From positions 1 through 53,076 of the forward strand of contig NZ_VUOB01000016.1 in assembly GCF_008386585.1 (NCBI RefSeq): DNA of 53,076 nucleotides. The letters run 5' to 3'. The notes under the pieces were generated by a model that worked only from the letters and a program-made list of their open reading frames with translations, did not search any database and was not told the origin of the DNA. The stretch comes from Solihabitans fulvus (GTDB lineage: Bacteria; Actinomycetota; Actinomycetes; Mycobacteriales; Pseudonocardiaceae). This document shows positions 34,501 to 42,184 of the stretch, one piece after another; position 1 is the stretch's first letter, and each line of letters opens with the position of its first letter. The translations under genes were made by a program, and so were the position numbers.

Positions 34501-35886
34501 GGCACCCTGCACGCTTCGCTGCTGCGATCCTGCACGGGATGGCCGTCCGGGACGTGGATCAACCCGCCGCGCCGCACGGTGCCGGACGGCTCGAACTTCC
34601 AGCAGCAGCACTGGACGCACGAGTTCGACTACGCGATCGCGTCGGGCCGGGGCGACTGGCGGGCGGCCGGGGTCGGGCGGTCCAGCGCGGAGTTCAGCCA
34701 TCCGCTGCTGCCGGTGCTGCCCAACGGCTCGGCCGCCGCAAGCACGCTGCCGTCGCGGGGTTCGCTGCTGCGGATCGAACCGGCTGACGCGGTGACGCTT
34801 GGCGCGCTCAAGGCCGCGGGCAACCCGCTGACCAGGGGCTCCGCCGAGCCCGCCGAGCCAGCACTGGCCGTCGCGCTGCGGCTGGCGGCCACCGGCGGCC
34901 GGGCGGTGACGGCCGTGGTCAGCTCGCCGGTGCTGCGGTTCGCCGATGCGGCCGGCGCAGACCTGCTGGAACGGCGGGGCGATCCGCTGCCGGACGCCGA
35001 CGAGGTGGCCGTGCCGCTGTGTGCGTTCGAGACGAGCACGGTGCTCGCGCGGCCCGAACTCACCGTCGAGTCCACTGTGGACGAACGGGCGCTCGCGCCG
35101 GAGGCGGAGCCCGCCCAGCCGCTGTACGCGCGGTACTGGCTGCACAACCGGGGGCCCGCGCCGCTCGGCGGGCTGCCGGTGTCGGTGCGGCTGGAGCCGA
35201 TGACGGCCGCGGTCGAGCCGGGCGGGCGGCTGTGGCTCGACGCGACCGTGGTGTCCGACCGGACCGACGGGGAGCTGCACGGCAGGCTGCGGCTGCGGCT
35301 GCCGCCCGGCTGGCTGGCCGAGCCGGACGAGCTGCCGTTCGGGCTGCCGGCCGGCGGTCACGTCACGTCGAAGGTGCTGGTGGTCGCGCCGAGGGTGGTC
35401 GCGGACGGCTCGCATCCGGTGCGCGCGCAGGTGGAACTCGTCGGTGAGGGGCTGCCGCCGAGCTGGCGGCAGGTCGTCGAGGACGTCGCCGTGCTGGTGC
35501 TGCCGGACGACGACAGCGGCCCGTTCGGGCTGGACCTCATCGGCACGTCGGAGGAGGGCGCCGAGGCGCTGATGTGGATCCGCGACCAGCCGGCCGCGGT
35601 GCGCGTCGCCGCCGGCGACAGCGCCGAGCTGGCGGTCACCGTTGCCACGCCGGCACACGCGCCGGTCGCGGTGGAGGCGCAACTGATCAGCCCGTGGGGC
35701 ACGTGGGGGTTCGCCGGCCCGTGGTCGATCGGCGCCGAGCTTCCGGCGCGGGGGCACGCGCGGCTGTCCTTCCTGGTGGCCCCGCCGCACGGCACCCCGC
35801 CCGGCCGCTGGTGGGCGTTGGTCAAGGTGATCGGCGCGGGTCGGCTGCTGTACTCGGAAACCGTGTCGGTCGAGGTGACCCGATGA
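31600..35886 (+). CDS. GH38 alpha-mannosidase with long C-terminal extension
   Basis: This glycoside hydrolase has 1428 residues, longer than usual for the bacterial family (about 1000). The zinc site HFHYDPVWW has His107, His109 and Asp111; the nucleophile Asp238 is in QLDVFGHD; and the active-site HHDGITGSESDQ starts at His461. The middle and C-terminal beta domains of GH38 follow. The last ~350 residues look like added beta-sandwich modules (YARYWLHNRGPAPLGGLPV, then LVTVATPAHAPVAVE-type NEW3-like repeats; assignment inferred). There is no signal peptide. ATG 31600 is the first codon past the P450 promoter. The last codons contain the Shine-Dalgarno GAGGTG of the next gene. Confidence 0.9.
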   Translation: MSPSVVAAESTELFVGRRDAPRQVVRVTVAGASAGCLVSVRGPGLDTPEAAEAAGDGVVEVGVLVAGHAPGDTLAALAVVEAGAERATAEFTLTVAEPGWTMHLVNHFHYDPVWWNTQAAYTSRWDEVDFAGSPRGARQLAGFDLVRAHLDLALADEDYRFVLAEVDYLKPYWDSHPADRAVLRRLLAEGRVEIMGGAYNEPNTNLTHPETTIRNFVHGNGFQRHVLGSDPATAWQLDVFGHDPAFPGLAADAGLTSSSWARGPFHQWGPMDNGGDPTRMQFDSEFEWLSPSGRGLLTSYMTGHYSAGWRLDSAGSLADAERGALELFQGLKKVATTRHVLLPVGTDYAPPNKWVTAIHHDWNSRYVWPRFVCSLPRDFFAGVRADLAERGQQPSPQTRDMNPIYTGKDVSYIDTKQAHRAAEHALLDAEKFAVFANLLTGARYPDAAFAKAWVQLAYGAHHDGITGSESDQVYVDLLAGWREAYELGTTGRNGALAALTSIVDTAGGERPVVVWNPLTVERSGMVTVRCGPVPVQVVDEAGERLPAVAENGSVTFRADRVPSLGWRTFWLRPTEDVTRWHDTGGGTAIANEHYELTVDAARGGGVSSLVERASGRQLIADGRVGNELAVYEEYSQHPGFGEGPWHLLPKGPVRTSAARPATVRVLRSAVGERIEARGAVGPVRYTQTITLWHGVDRVECATRVEDFTGADQLLRVRWPCPVRGALPVSEVGNAVVGRGFGLIDVDSGRHPWTLDNPAHTWFGLSAAASVAVGGTRRAIGVAEIVVPDRTTAGPLVRGLVVALARCGVTATVSGAAGPRYGNLAVDSNLPDVRISVGGPEENSFTAEVLDSVDGDGSLRKRLARQESVVRWIEPTRPLAEVWVPGADLRDAGMLPVLLIGGTDLASAVEAVVADLADHVIAAESSMDTEDPLAGARISAEGLGQVGYEDRTVALCNRGFPGFAVDVEGTLHASLLRSCTGWPSGTWINPPRRTVPDGSNFQQQHWTHEFDYAIASGRGDWRAAGVGRSSAEFSHPLLPVLPNGSAAASTLPSRGSLLRIEPADAVTLGALKAAGNPLTRGSAEPAEPALAVALRLAATGGRAVTAVVSSPVLRFADAAGADLLERRGDPLPDADEVAVPLCAFETSTVLARPELTVESTVDERALAPEAEPAQPLYARYWLHNRGPAPLGGLPVSVRLEPMTAAVEPGGRLWLDATVVSDRTDGELHGRLRLRLPPGWLAEPDELPFGLPAGGHVTSKVLVVAPRVVADGSHPVRAQVELVGEGLPPSWRQVVEDVAVLVLPDDDSGPFGLDLIGTSEEGAEALMWIRDQPAAVRVAAGDSAELAVTVATPAHAPVAVEAQLISPWGTWGFAGPWSIGAELPARGHARLSFLVAPPHGTPPGRWWALVKVIGAGRLLYSETVSVEVTR

Positions 35887-36025
35887 CGGCTGCCCAACGA
35901 GCCCATCGCGACAGCCGAACCACAGCGCACGGTGACTGCGCGGACCGGCGGTCCTCAGGCACTGTGTCGGTCGAGGTGACCCGATGACGGCAGCGCAACG
36001 AGCCGACCACGACAGCCGAACCACA
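35863..36025 (+). repeat. Local duplication of the mannosidase-end / next-gene-start junction
   Basis: A 62-bp segment at 35863-35924 recurs at 35964-36025 (about 57 of 62 identical), offset 101 bp. Each copy holds the last codons of the mannosidase (ending VSVEVTR), the overlapping ATGA, and the first codons MTAAQRA of the downstream gene. The original overlap appears to have been duplicated, placing a small chimeric frame between the two genes. Confidence 0.9.
35883..35987 (+). CDS. 34-residue chimeric mini-ORF created by the duplication
   Basis: The frame starts MTAAQRAHRDSRTT, like the downstream parvulin-like protein, and ends SGTVSVEVTR, like the C-terminus of the mannosidase. The start overlaps the mannosidase stop (ATGA) and the stop overlaps the next start (ATGA). 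It keeps a GAGGTG Shine-Dalgarno 5 nt upstream. It is probably translated by coupling, but there is no reason to think the peptide has a function; it may simply relay ribosomes. Confidence 0.5.
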   Translation: MTAAQRAHRDSRTTAHGDCADRRSSGTVSVEVTR

Positions 36026-36829
36026 CCGCGTGCCGTCGGCGCGGATGGGCACCTGATCGCGGCGTGGGTCGCGGGCGAACCCGTGCCGCTGCGCGAGGTC
36101 GACGACCGGGAGGCCGCGCTGCGATCGTCGACCTCGGCGGCCGTGCTGCCGGCCAGGGACACCAGCGAGGGCCGGCAGTTCCGCCGCTGGCTGGTGCAGG
36201 TGTTGGTCGCGGAACGGTTGGTGGCACGGGAGTCCGTCGGCCTGGACGTCCGCGCCGCGCCGCCGCTGGCCGAGCTGGCGCCGAGCCGGGCCGCGCTGTT
36301 GCGCGTGGGCAGCGTGGCCGCCGCGGTGCTGCGGGACGATCCGGCGGCGCGGGCGGTGTTCCGCGCGGTCACCGGGCACGTGACGGCCGGGGCGGCGGCG
36401 ATCGAGCGGTTCTACCTGGCCAACCCCGAGCTGTTCGCCCGGCCGGCGTCCCGGCTCGTTCGGCACGCGCTGCTGGCCGAACCCCGCGTGCCCGACGACC
36501 TGGACGGCCGGCCGGTCCGGACGCTGCGGCGCGGCGAGCTGGTCGGGCCGGTCGAGGACGCGGTGTTCGCGGCGGAGCCCGGCGGCGTGGTCGGCCCGGT
36601 GCGCGACGCGCTCGGCTGGCACGCGCTGCGCGTGCTGGCGTCCGACGACGGTGGCCCGGCCCCGCTGTCGGCGGTGCGCGGCGAGATCGACCGCAGGCTG
36701 ACCGGCGCGGCCAGGCTGCGGGAGTTCGCCGCGTGGCTGGACCGCCGCCGCGACGAGGACGTGCGGCTGGCGCCGGGCTGGGAGCATCCAGGGGATCCGA
36801 GCCAGCCGGACAACACGCACCGGCACTAG
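35984..36829 (+). CDS. Parvulin-like (PpiC-type) protein downstream of the mannosidase
   Basis: This protein has 281 residues. The second half shows a degenerate rotamase core: a VRHALLAEPRVPDDL strand, then RRGELVGPVEDAVFAAEPGGVVGPVRDALGWHALRVL (in parts), equivalent to the parvulin G-x-x-F-x-x-G-x-x-GPV-x-x-GWH pattern. The middle (AAIERFYLANPELFARP) matches the linker of PpiC/SurA-like proteins. There is no signal peptide or lipobox. The start ATG 35984 has GAGGTG upstream, from the duplicated junction. Coupling suggests it helps produce or fold the mannosidase (inference). Enzymatic activity is doubtful. Confidence 0.65.
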   Translation: MTAAQRADHDSRTTPRAVGADGHLIAAWVAGEPVPLREVDDREAALRSSTSAAVLPARDTSEGRQFRRWLVQVLVAERLVARESVGLDVRAAPPLAELAPSRAALLRVGSVAAAVLRDDPAARAVFRAVTGHVTAGAAAIERFYLANPELFARPASRLVRHALLAEPRVPDDLDGRPVRTLRRGELVGPVEDAVFAAEPGGVVGPVRDALGWHALRVLASDDGGPAPLSAVRGEIDRRLTGAARLREFAAWLDRRRDEDVRLAPGWEHPGDPSQPDNTHRH

Positions 36830-36887
36830 CGCGGGCGGTCGCCAAAGCCCGAGTCGGAGCCCAGGCCCAAGCCCAAGCGGGAGTCGG

Positions 36888-37406
36888 TCAGCCGGGCTTG
36901 ATCTGCTCGGCCGCCCACTCGGCCCATTCGCGCCGCATGGTGTTGAACCGCAGCCCGTACTCGAGCGCGATCCTGCCGTGGACGGACAGCCCGCCGTCGT
37001 CCCAGTCGATCGAGTCGTGCAGCGCGCGCAGCGCGTCGTGCTCCTCGGCGGACATGGCGGCGAGGCCGGCGAGGTAGGCGTGCCCCTGCGCCGGCGTGAG
37101 CACGCTGAGGAAGAACACCCGCAGCAGGACGTCGCTGCGGGTGGTGCGCTGGGGCGGGGTCTCGACCAGCCAGTGGCGCAGCTCGGCGAGGCCCCCGTCG
37201 GTGAGCGCGTACTCCTTGCGGCCCCTCGGCCCCTCGGTGGACACGGTGATCAGGCCGGCGTCGGCGAGCTTGGTCAGCTCGGTGTAGATCTGGCTCTGCG
37301 TGGCGGGCCAGACGTTGGCGAGCGAGGTGTCGAACAGTTTGAGCAGGTCGTAGCCGCTCGCGGGATGGTCCGACAGCAGTCCGAGCAACGCGTGTCGCAG
37401 GCTCAT
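36888..37406 (-). CDS. PadR-family transcriptional regulator
   Basis: This regulator of 172 residues has the PadR winged helix: MSLRHALLGLLSDHPASGYD at the N-terminus, then VWPATQSQIYTELTKLADAGLIT and GRKEYALTDGGLAELRHWL (in parts). The C-terminal half is the helical dimer domain (AHAYLAGLAAM-type, with LHDSIDWDDGG), typical of the larger PadR subfamily. ATG 37406 has AGGTAGGT directly upstream. It diverges from the membrane protein and carotenoid oxygenase operon across 92 bp containing two copies of a GACATGTC palindrome, its probable operators. The ligand may be a lipid or terpenoid (inference). Confidence 0.9.
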   Translation of the reverse strand: MSLRHALLGLLSDHPASGYDLLKLFDTSLANVWPATQSQIYTELTKLADAGLITVSTEGPRGRKEYALTDGGLAELRHWLVETPPQRTTRSDVLLRVFFLSVLTPAQGHAYLAGLAAMSAEEHDALRALHDSIDWDDGGLSVHGRIALEYGLRFNTMRREWAEWAAEQIKPG

Positions 37407-37429
37407 GCCACCTACCTTACCTTCCACTA

Positions 37430-37469
37430 TTGACATGTCGCCACCGCACGTTCTAGTTTTGACATGTCA
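37430..37469 (+). promoter_or_regulatory. Promoter of the carotenoid oxygenase operon with PadR operators
   Basis: The -35 TTGACA (37430-37435) and -10 TAGTTT (37454-37459) are 18 bp apart. TTGACATGTC occurs at 37430-37439 and again at 37459-37468. The palindrome GACATGTC thus covers the -35 and, extended to TGACATGTCA (37460-37469), the transcription start. Binding at either copy would block RNA polymerase. The same region contains the leftward padR promoter. Confidence 0.7.
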
Positions 37470-37498
37470 GAACAGACAGGTTGAACGAGGAGCGCCCG

Positions 37499-38059
37499 AT
37501 GTCCTACCTGCTCACCTTCCTCCCCTGGATCGTCTACGCCGTCGTGCCGACCGACCACTGGCAGTGGGGCGCGCTCGCCGCCCTCGTCGTGGCCGTCGGC
37601 GTGATCGCCAGGCAGCTGCGGACCGGCCGCTCCGCCGACGCGCTGATCATCGAGCTCGGCTCGGCCGCCTTCTTCGCCGTGCTGACGGTGATCGCGTTCA
37701 CCAACCCCGACTCGGCCATCCACCCCTACTCGCCGGCGATCTCCGCCGCCACGCTCGGGCTCATCGCCGGCGTCTCGCTCGCCATCCGCAGGCCCTTCAC
37801 CCTCGGCATCGCCAAGCAGTCCGTGCCGCGCGAGTTCTGGACGCAGCCGCTGTTCGTCCGCGCCAACGTGATCATCACGTCCGTGTGGACAGCGGCCTTC
37901 GTCGCCAGCGCCGTCGCGCTCGGCCTGATCACCCACGCAGGCGGCGCGGGCTCCGCCGTCGCCATCGCCGTGCAGCTCGCCGGGTTCGTCCTGCCGATGG
38001 TGTTCACCATCCGCTACAGCGCCGCCGTCCGGGCCAGGGCCGCCAAGCTCACCCGCTGA
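37499..38059 (+). CDS. Integral membrane protein in the carotenoid oxygenase operon
   Basis: This hydrophobic protein has 186 residues and about five helices (LLTFLPWIVYAVV, WGALAALVVAVGVIA, AAFFAVLTVIAF, a pair around LGLIAGVSLAI and VIITSVWTAAFVASAVALG, and AVAIAVQLAGFVLPMV). I do not recognise a named family with certainty. The start ATG 37499 has GAGGAG upstream. It is 45 bp before the carotenoid oxygenase gene in the same PadR-controlled operon, which suggests a role with an apocarotenoid or another lipid-soluble substrate. Confidence 0.75.
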   Translation: MSYLLTFLPWIVYAVVPTDHWQWGALAALVVAVGVIARQLRTGRSADALIIELGSAAFFAVLTVIAFTNPDSAIHPYSPAISAATLGLIAGVSLAIRRPFTLGIAKQSVPREFWTQPLFVRANVIITSVWTAAFVASAVALGLITHAGGAGSAVAIAVQLAGFVLPMVFTIRYSAAVRARAAKLTR

Positions 38060-38104
38060 CCCGCCACAGGAACCGCACGGCCGAGCCAGAACAGAGGACA
38101 GCAC

Positions 38105-39415
38105 ATGACCACCGCCCCGCACCTCGCCGGCAACTACGCCCCGGTGACCGAGGAGCTGACCGCGACCGACCTGCCCGTCACCGGCCAGGTCCCCGCCGCG
38201 CTCACCGGCTGGTACCTGCGCAACGGCCCCAACCCGCAGGACGCGGCCTCCGGCCACTGGTTCTTCGGCGACGGCATGATCCACGGCGTTCGGCTGGAGG
38301 CCGGCAGGGCCGTCTCCTACCGCAACCGCTGGATCCGCACCCGCACCTTCACCGACGGAGCCAGCCTCCGCGACGAGCGCGGCAACCTCGACCTCACCGC
38401 GGGCTCGGCCAACACCCACGTGATCCGGCACGCCGGCCGCACGCTCGCGCTCGTCGAGTCCTCCTACCCCTACGAGCTGACCCTCGCCGGCGAGCACGCC
38501 CTGGACACCGTCGGCCCGCACGACTTCGGCGGTCGGCTCACCACCGCGATGACCGCGCACCCCAAGACCTGCCCGACCACCGGCGAGCTGCACTTCTTCG
38601 GCTACGGCATGGCCGACGAGCCCTACCTGACCTACCACCGCGCCGACGCCGACGGGAACCTGGTGATCAGCCGGGCCGTCGAGGTGCCGGCCGCGACCAT
38701 GGCGCACGACTTCAACCTCACGGCCGCCCACGTCGTCTTCATGGACCTGCCCGTCGTGTTCGACCGGGCGCTGGCCGGCAGCGGCACCATGCCCTACCGC
38801 TGGGACGACGGCCACGGCGCCCGCCTCGGCGTGCTGCGCCGCGACGACCCACACGGCCTGGTCCGCTGGTTCCCCGTCGACCCCTGCTACGTCTTCCACA
38901 CGCTCAACGCGCACGACGACGGCGACCGCATCGTCCTGCACGTCATGCGCTACCCCGAGCTGTGGCGGCGGGACGAGCACGGCGCGACCGCGAAGACCGA
39001 CGCGACGCTGTGGCGCTGGACCATCGACCTGCGCACCGGCACGGTCCGCGAGGAGCAGCTCGACGACCGGCCCGCCGAGTTCCCGCGTGTCGACGACCGG
39101 CTCACCGGCCTGCCCGCGAGGCACGGGCACACCACGGCCGGCGGCACCCTGCGCCGGCACGACCTGCGCACCGGCCGGGTCAGCACGCACGACTTCGGGC
39201 CGGGCCGCACCCCCGGCGAGGCCGCGTTCGCGCCGGCCGACGAGGTGGCCGGCGGCGCGGGCTGGCTGCTGACCTACGTGCACGACGCGGCCACCGACCG
39301 CAGCGACCTGGTGATCCTCGACGCGGACGACCTGGCCGCCCCGCCGGTCGCGACCGTCCACCTGCCCGGCAGGGTGCCGCAGGGCTTCCACGGCAACTGG
39401 CTCGCCGACCACTGA
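38105..39415 (+). CDS. Carotenoid cleavage oxygenase (RPE65 family)
   Basis: This non-haem iron enzyme has 436 residues and cleaves a conjugated double bond of a carotenoid, apocarotenoid or stilbene with oxygen. The seven-bladed propeller begins with GWYLRNGPNPQ and FFGDGMIHGV. The four expected iron-binding His residues lie in TTAMTAHPKT, ATMAHDFNLT, YVFHTLNAHD and the C-terminal GFHGNWLADH. AGAGGAC precedes ATG 38105. No carotenoid biosynthesis gene is in the window, so the substrate is open (carotenoid or lignin-like stilbene). Regulation by PadR, a family often answering to phenolic compounds, would fit a stilbene substrate (inference). Confidence 0.9.
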   Translation: MTTAPHLAGNYAPVTEELTATDLPVTGQVPAALTGWYLRNGPNPQDAASGHWFFGDGMIHGVRLEAGRAVSYRNRWIRTRTFTDGASLRDERGNLDLTAGSANTHVIRHAGRTLALVESSYPYELTLAGEHALDTVGPHDFGGRLTTAMTAHPKTCPTTGELHFFGYGMADEPYLTYHRADADGNLVISRAVEVPAATMAHDFNLTAAHVVFMDLPVVFDRALAGSGTMPYRWDDGHGARLGVLRRDDPHGLVRWFPVDPCYVFHTLNAHDDGDRIVLHVMRYPELWRRDEHGATAKTDATLWRWTIDLRTGTVREEQLDDRPAEFPRVDDRLTGLPARHGHTTAGGTLRRHDLRTGRVSTHDFGPGRTPGEAAFAPADEVAGGAGWLLTYVHDAATDRSDLVILDADDLAAPPVATVHLPGRVPQGFHGNWLADH

Positions 39416-39426
39416 CCGGTGACCGG

Positions 39427-39438
39427 TGTGAAGAACCT
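39427..39438 (+). promoter_or_regulatory. Possible response-regulator site upstream of the two-component operon
   Basis: TGTGAAGAACCT stands between the carotenoid oxygenase stop and the response-regulator start, and is identical to 43301-43312 in the promoter region of the sortase locus. It is AT-richer than its surroundings. I take it as a candidate autoregulatory site. Confidence 0.45.
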
Positions 39439-39486
39439 ATGAGGGTTTGCCGCGCCGACCGCCCCCGCCGGTCCTGACCGGCCACA

Positions 39487-40203
39487 ATGGACCGGGTGTG
39501 CGCGCATGTGCTGGTGGCCGAGGACGATCCGAAGCAGGCCGAGCTGCTCCGCAGGTACCTCGAACGCGAGGGACACGCCGTGGTGCTGGTCGGTGACGGC
39601 CGCGCGGCCATCGACGAGGCCCGCCGCCGCCAGCCCGACCTGCTGGTGCTCGACGTGATGATGCCCAGGGTCGACGGCCTCGACGTGTGCCGGGTGCTGC
39701 GGGCCGAGTCCGACATCCCGATCGTGCTGCTCACGGCCCGCTCGACCGAGGACGACGTGCTGCTCGGCCTCGACCTCGGCGCGGACGACTACGTGACCAA
39801 GCCCTACAGCCCGCGCCAGCTCGTCGCCAGGATCCGCACGGTGTTGCGCAGGGCGAGGCGCAGCGGCGCCTCGGGTGCGCGGTCGCTCCAGGTCGGCGAC
39901 CTGACCGTCGACCCGGTCCGGCACGAGGTGACGGTGCGCGGCGAGCCGGTCGAGTGCACGCCGGCCGAGTTCCGCGTCCTGGCGGCGCTCGCCGCCGAGC
40001 CGGGCCGCGCGTTCACCAGGGGACAGCTGCTGGAACAGGCCTACGGCCTCGACCGCTTCATCACCGAGCGGACGGTGGATGTGCACGTGATGAACCTGCG
40101 CAAGAAGATCGAGCCGGATCCGCGCAGACCGGCCAGCCTGGTCACGGTGTACGGCATCGGCTACAAGCTGTTGGGGGAGCGGCCCGATGGCACGCCGGCA
40201 TAG
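39487..40203 (+). CDS. OmpR/PhoB-family response regulator
   Basis: This regulator has 238 residues. The receiver domain has the acidic pair in VAEDDPKQ, the phospho-acceptor Asp in LLVLDVMMPRVDG, Thr in VLLTARS and Lys in VTKPYSP. The C-terminal winged helix has FRVLAALAAEPGRAFTRGQLLEQ and RTVDVHVMNLRKKIEPD, then VYGIGYKL. The start could be ATG 39487 or GTG 39496; the latter has CACAAT 7 nt upstream as a leaderless -10. It overlaps the kinase gene by 17 bp. It probably controls itself and the sortase locus (shared motif, see findings). Confidence 0.9.
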   Translation: MDRVCAHVLVAEDDPKQAELLRRYLEREGHAVVLVGDGRAAIDEARRRQPDLLVLDVMMPRVDGLDVCRVLRAESDIPIVLLTARSTEDDVLLGLDLGADDYVTKPYSPRQLVARIRTVLRRARRSGASGARSLQVGDLTVDPVRHEVTVRGEPVECTPAEFRVLAALAAEPGRAFTRGQLLEQAYGLDRFITERTVDVHVMNLRKKIEPDPRRPASLVTVYGIGYKLLGERPDGTPA

Positions 40204-42121
40204 CCTGCTGATCCGGCTGCTCGCCATGTCGATCGTGGTGGCGGGCTGCTCGATCGCGGCGACCGCGTGGCTGGCCTCGCAGAGCACGTCCGGCTCGATC
40301 CGCCAGGAGTACGGCGAGGCCCTGGACACCGACACCAGCATCTACGACAAGCTGATGGAGTACGCCGCGACGCACCACGAGTGGGCGGGCGCGCAGGACC
40401 TGGTGCGCGCGCTGGCCGCGCAGTACGGCAGGCGGATCGCGCTGACCAGCCAGACCAAGGCGCCCGTCCTGGACTCCGCGGGGCCTACCGGCCGCCCCCT
40501 GCCGACCAACCCGACGACCACGCTCGACCCGATGTCGGTGAACGCGGCGTTCAAGCCCGCCGCGGCGAAGGACGGCATCGACAGCAGGGCGGTCGGCCCG
40601 TTCCAGCTCACCAGCGACGAGCGGGACGGCCTCGAACGAGCGGCCAGCGCCGCCGTCGGCTGCCTCCAGAAGGACGGCGGCAACGGCACCGTCACGCACG
40701 CGCCGAACGGGCGGCCGATCCTCCAGGTGACCAGCTCGACCGGGGCGCCGACCTCGGCGTCCGTGCAGGTGGTCGCGCCGCCGCGTTCGACGGTGACGCA
40801 GGCGCCGGACAAGCCCACCTCGACGAAGTCGCCCGGGGTGATCGGGTCGTGCGACGACCAGGCCCTGACCACCAACACGGCGACCGAGCAGCACGCGACC
40901 GACCAGCTGATCGGCTACGTCAACGACTGCCTCAAGCGGGACAGCCACCCAGGACTGGTCGTCGACCCCAAGCTCGGCGTCGACCAGTCGGATCCGAACG
41001 CGAAGCCGTCCGCGAAGGAACAGAAGGACCAGCAGCTCAACCGGACCAGCCCGACCTTCGTCGCGGACCTCCAGGACTGGGCGGACACCCATCCCGAGGC
41101 GAAGGCGTGCGTGACCACGGCCCGCGACCAGCAGCTGCGGCCGTTCGTCTCGCCGCCCGCGCTGTTGTTCGTCACCAACGAGGTCACCGGTGAGGCGACC
41201 CCGACGGGGCTGTCCACCGTCGGCACCAGGCGGCTGGCCGGCACGGCGGCGATCGTGCTGGTCCTCACGGTCGGCGTGGCCATGCTGGCCGCGTCCCGGC
41301 TGGTCCGCCCGATCAACGCGCTGACGTCGGCAACCCGCAGGATGGGCGGCGGCGACCGCTCGGCCAGGGTGCGCACCAGGGGCCGGGGCGAGATCGGCGA
41401 GCTGGCCACGGCGTTCAACACCATGTCGGAGCAGTTGGCGCGCACCGAGGACCAGCGCAGGGCGATGGTCAGCGACGTGGCGCACGAGCTGCGCGCGCCG
41501 CTGGCGAACATTCGCGGCTGGCTGGAGGCGGCCCAGGACGACGTGGCCGAGCTGGACGACGAGCTGGTGTCCTCGCTGCTGGAGGAAACCCTGCTGCTGC
41601 AACACCTCGTGGACGACCTACAGGACCTCGCGCTCGCCGACGCCGGCAGGCTGCGGCTGCACACCGAGCCGCTCGCCGTCGGCGACCTGGTCGAGCAGGT
41701 GGTCGCCGCGCACCGGGCCCGCGCCGAGGCGGCCGGCCTCGCGCTGTCCGTGACCGCCGAGCCGGACCTGGAGATCACCGGCGACCCGACCAGGCTGCGG
41801 CAGGCGTTGGGCAACCTGGTGACCAACGCGCTGCGCTACACCCCGGCGGGCGGGAGCGTCGAGGTGACGGCGGCCTCGGTGCGCGACCGGGTGCTGATCA
41901 CCGTGCGGGACACCGGGATCGGGATCGACGCCGAGGAGCTGCCGCACGTGTTCGACCGGTTCTGGCGGGCGGAGAAGTCCCGCAACCGGCAGACCGGCGG
42001 CAGTGGACTCGGGCTGGCGATCACCCGGCACCTGGTCGAGGCGCACGGCGGCGCGGTCACCGTGCGCAGCACACCCGGCGAGGGCAGCGCGTTCACGATC
42101 GCCCTGCCGGCGTCGCGCTGA
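40187..42121 (+). CDS. Sensor histidine kinase with a large extracytoplasmic domain
   Basis: This kinase has 644 residues. TM1 is at about 8-29 and TM2 at about 351-371. Between them lies a sensor domain of some 320 residues with four Cys (159, 222, 248, 308) and two similar pieces, GCLQKD and DCLKRD. HAMP follows (RLVRPINALTSATRRMGGGD), then the H-box DVAHELRAPL with His433, the N-box region LGNLVTNALRY, and G-boxes DTGIGI and GGSGLGLAI. Residues 201-211 read STVTQAPDKPT, identical to residues 52-62 of the wall-anchored protein at 42853. The sensor domain is longer than typical and I do not recognise a named family. Confidence 0.9.
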   Translation: MARRHSLLIRLLAMSIVVAGCSIAATAWLASQSTSGSIRQEYGEALDTDTSIYDKLMEYAATHHEWAGAQDLVRALAAQYGRRIALTSQTKAPVLDSAGPTGRPLPTNPTTTLDPMSVNAAFKPAAAKDGIDSRAVGPFQLTSDERDGLERAASAAVGCLQKDGGNGTVTHAPNGRPILQVTSSTGAPTSASVQVVAPPRSTVTQAPDKPTSTKSPGVIGSCDDQALTTNTATEQHATDQLIGYVNDCLKRDSHPGLVVDPKLGVDQSDPNAKPSAKEQKDQQLNRTSPTFVADLQDWADTHPEAKACVTTARDQQLRPFVSPPALLFVTNEVTGEATPTGLSTVGTRRLAGTAAIVLVLTVGVAMLAASRLVRPINALTSATRRMGGGDRSARVRTRGRGEIGELATAFNTMSEQLARTEDQRRAMVSDVAHELRAPLANIRGWLEAAQDDVAELDDELVSSLLEETLLLQHLVDDLQDLALADAGRLRLHTEPLAVGDLVEQVVAAHRARAEAAGLALSVTAEPDLEITGDPTRLRQALGNLVTNALRYTPAGGSVEVTAASVRDRVLITVRDTGIGIDAEELPHVFDRFWRAEKSRNRQTGGSGLGLAITRHLVEAHGGAVTVRSTPGEGSAFTIALPASR

Positions 42122-42179
42122 CCCTCGCCAGGGGGAACGACGGGTGCCCGCCGTCGTTCCTCGCCACGGCGAGGGTCAG
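42118..42179. terminator. Bidirectional nested-hairpin terminator
   Basis: The outer arms CTGACCCTCGCC (42118-42129) and GGCGAGGGTCAG (42168-42179) are perfect complements. Inside is a second perfect hairpin, GGAACGACGG (42134-42143) with CCGTCGTTCC (42151-42160). It lies between the convergent kinase and sortase genes, and the TGA of the kinase is in the outer arm. Confidence 0.8.
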
Positions 42180-42184
42180 TGCGG

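Noticed and set aside
31603..36372. A 1589-codon open frame on the minus strand opposite the mannosidase
   Set aside because: It mirrors the plus-strand codons, shows Arg/Pro/Gly/Ala-rich text without domains, and runs through the stop, the junction repeat and the next gene. The plus strand has clear GH38 motifs.
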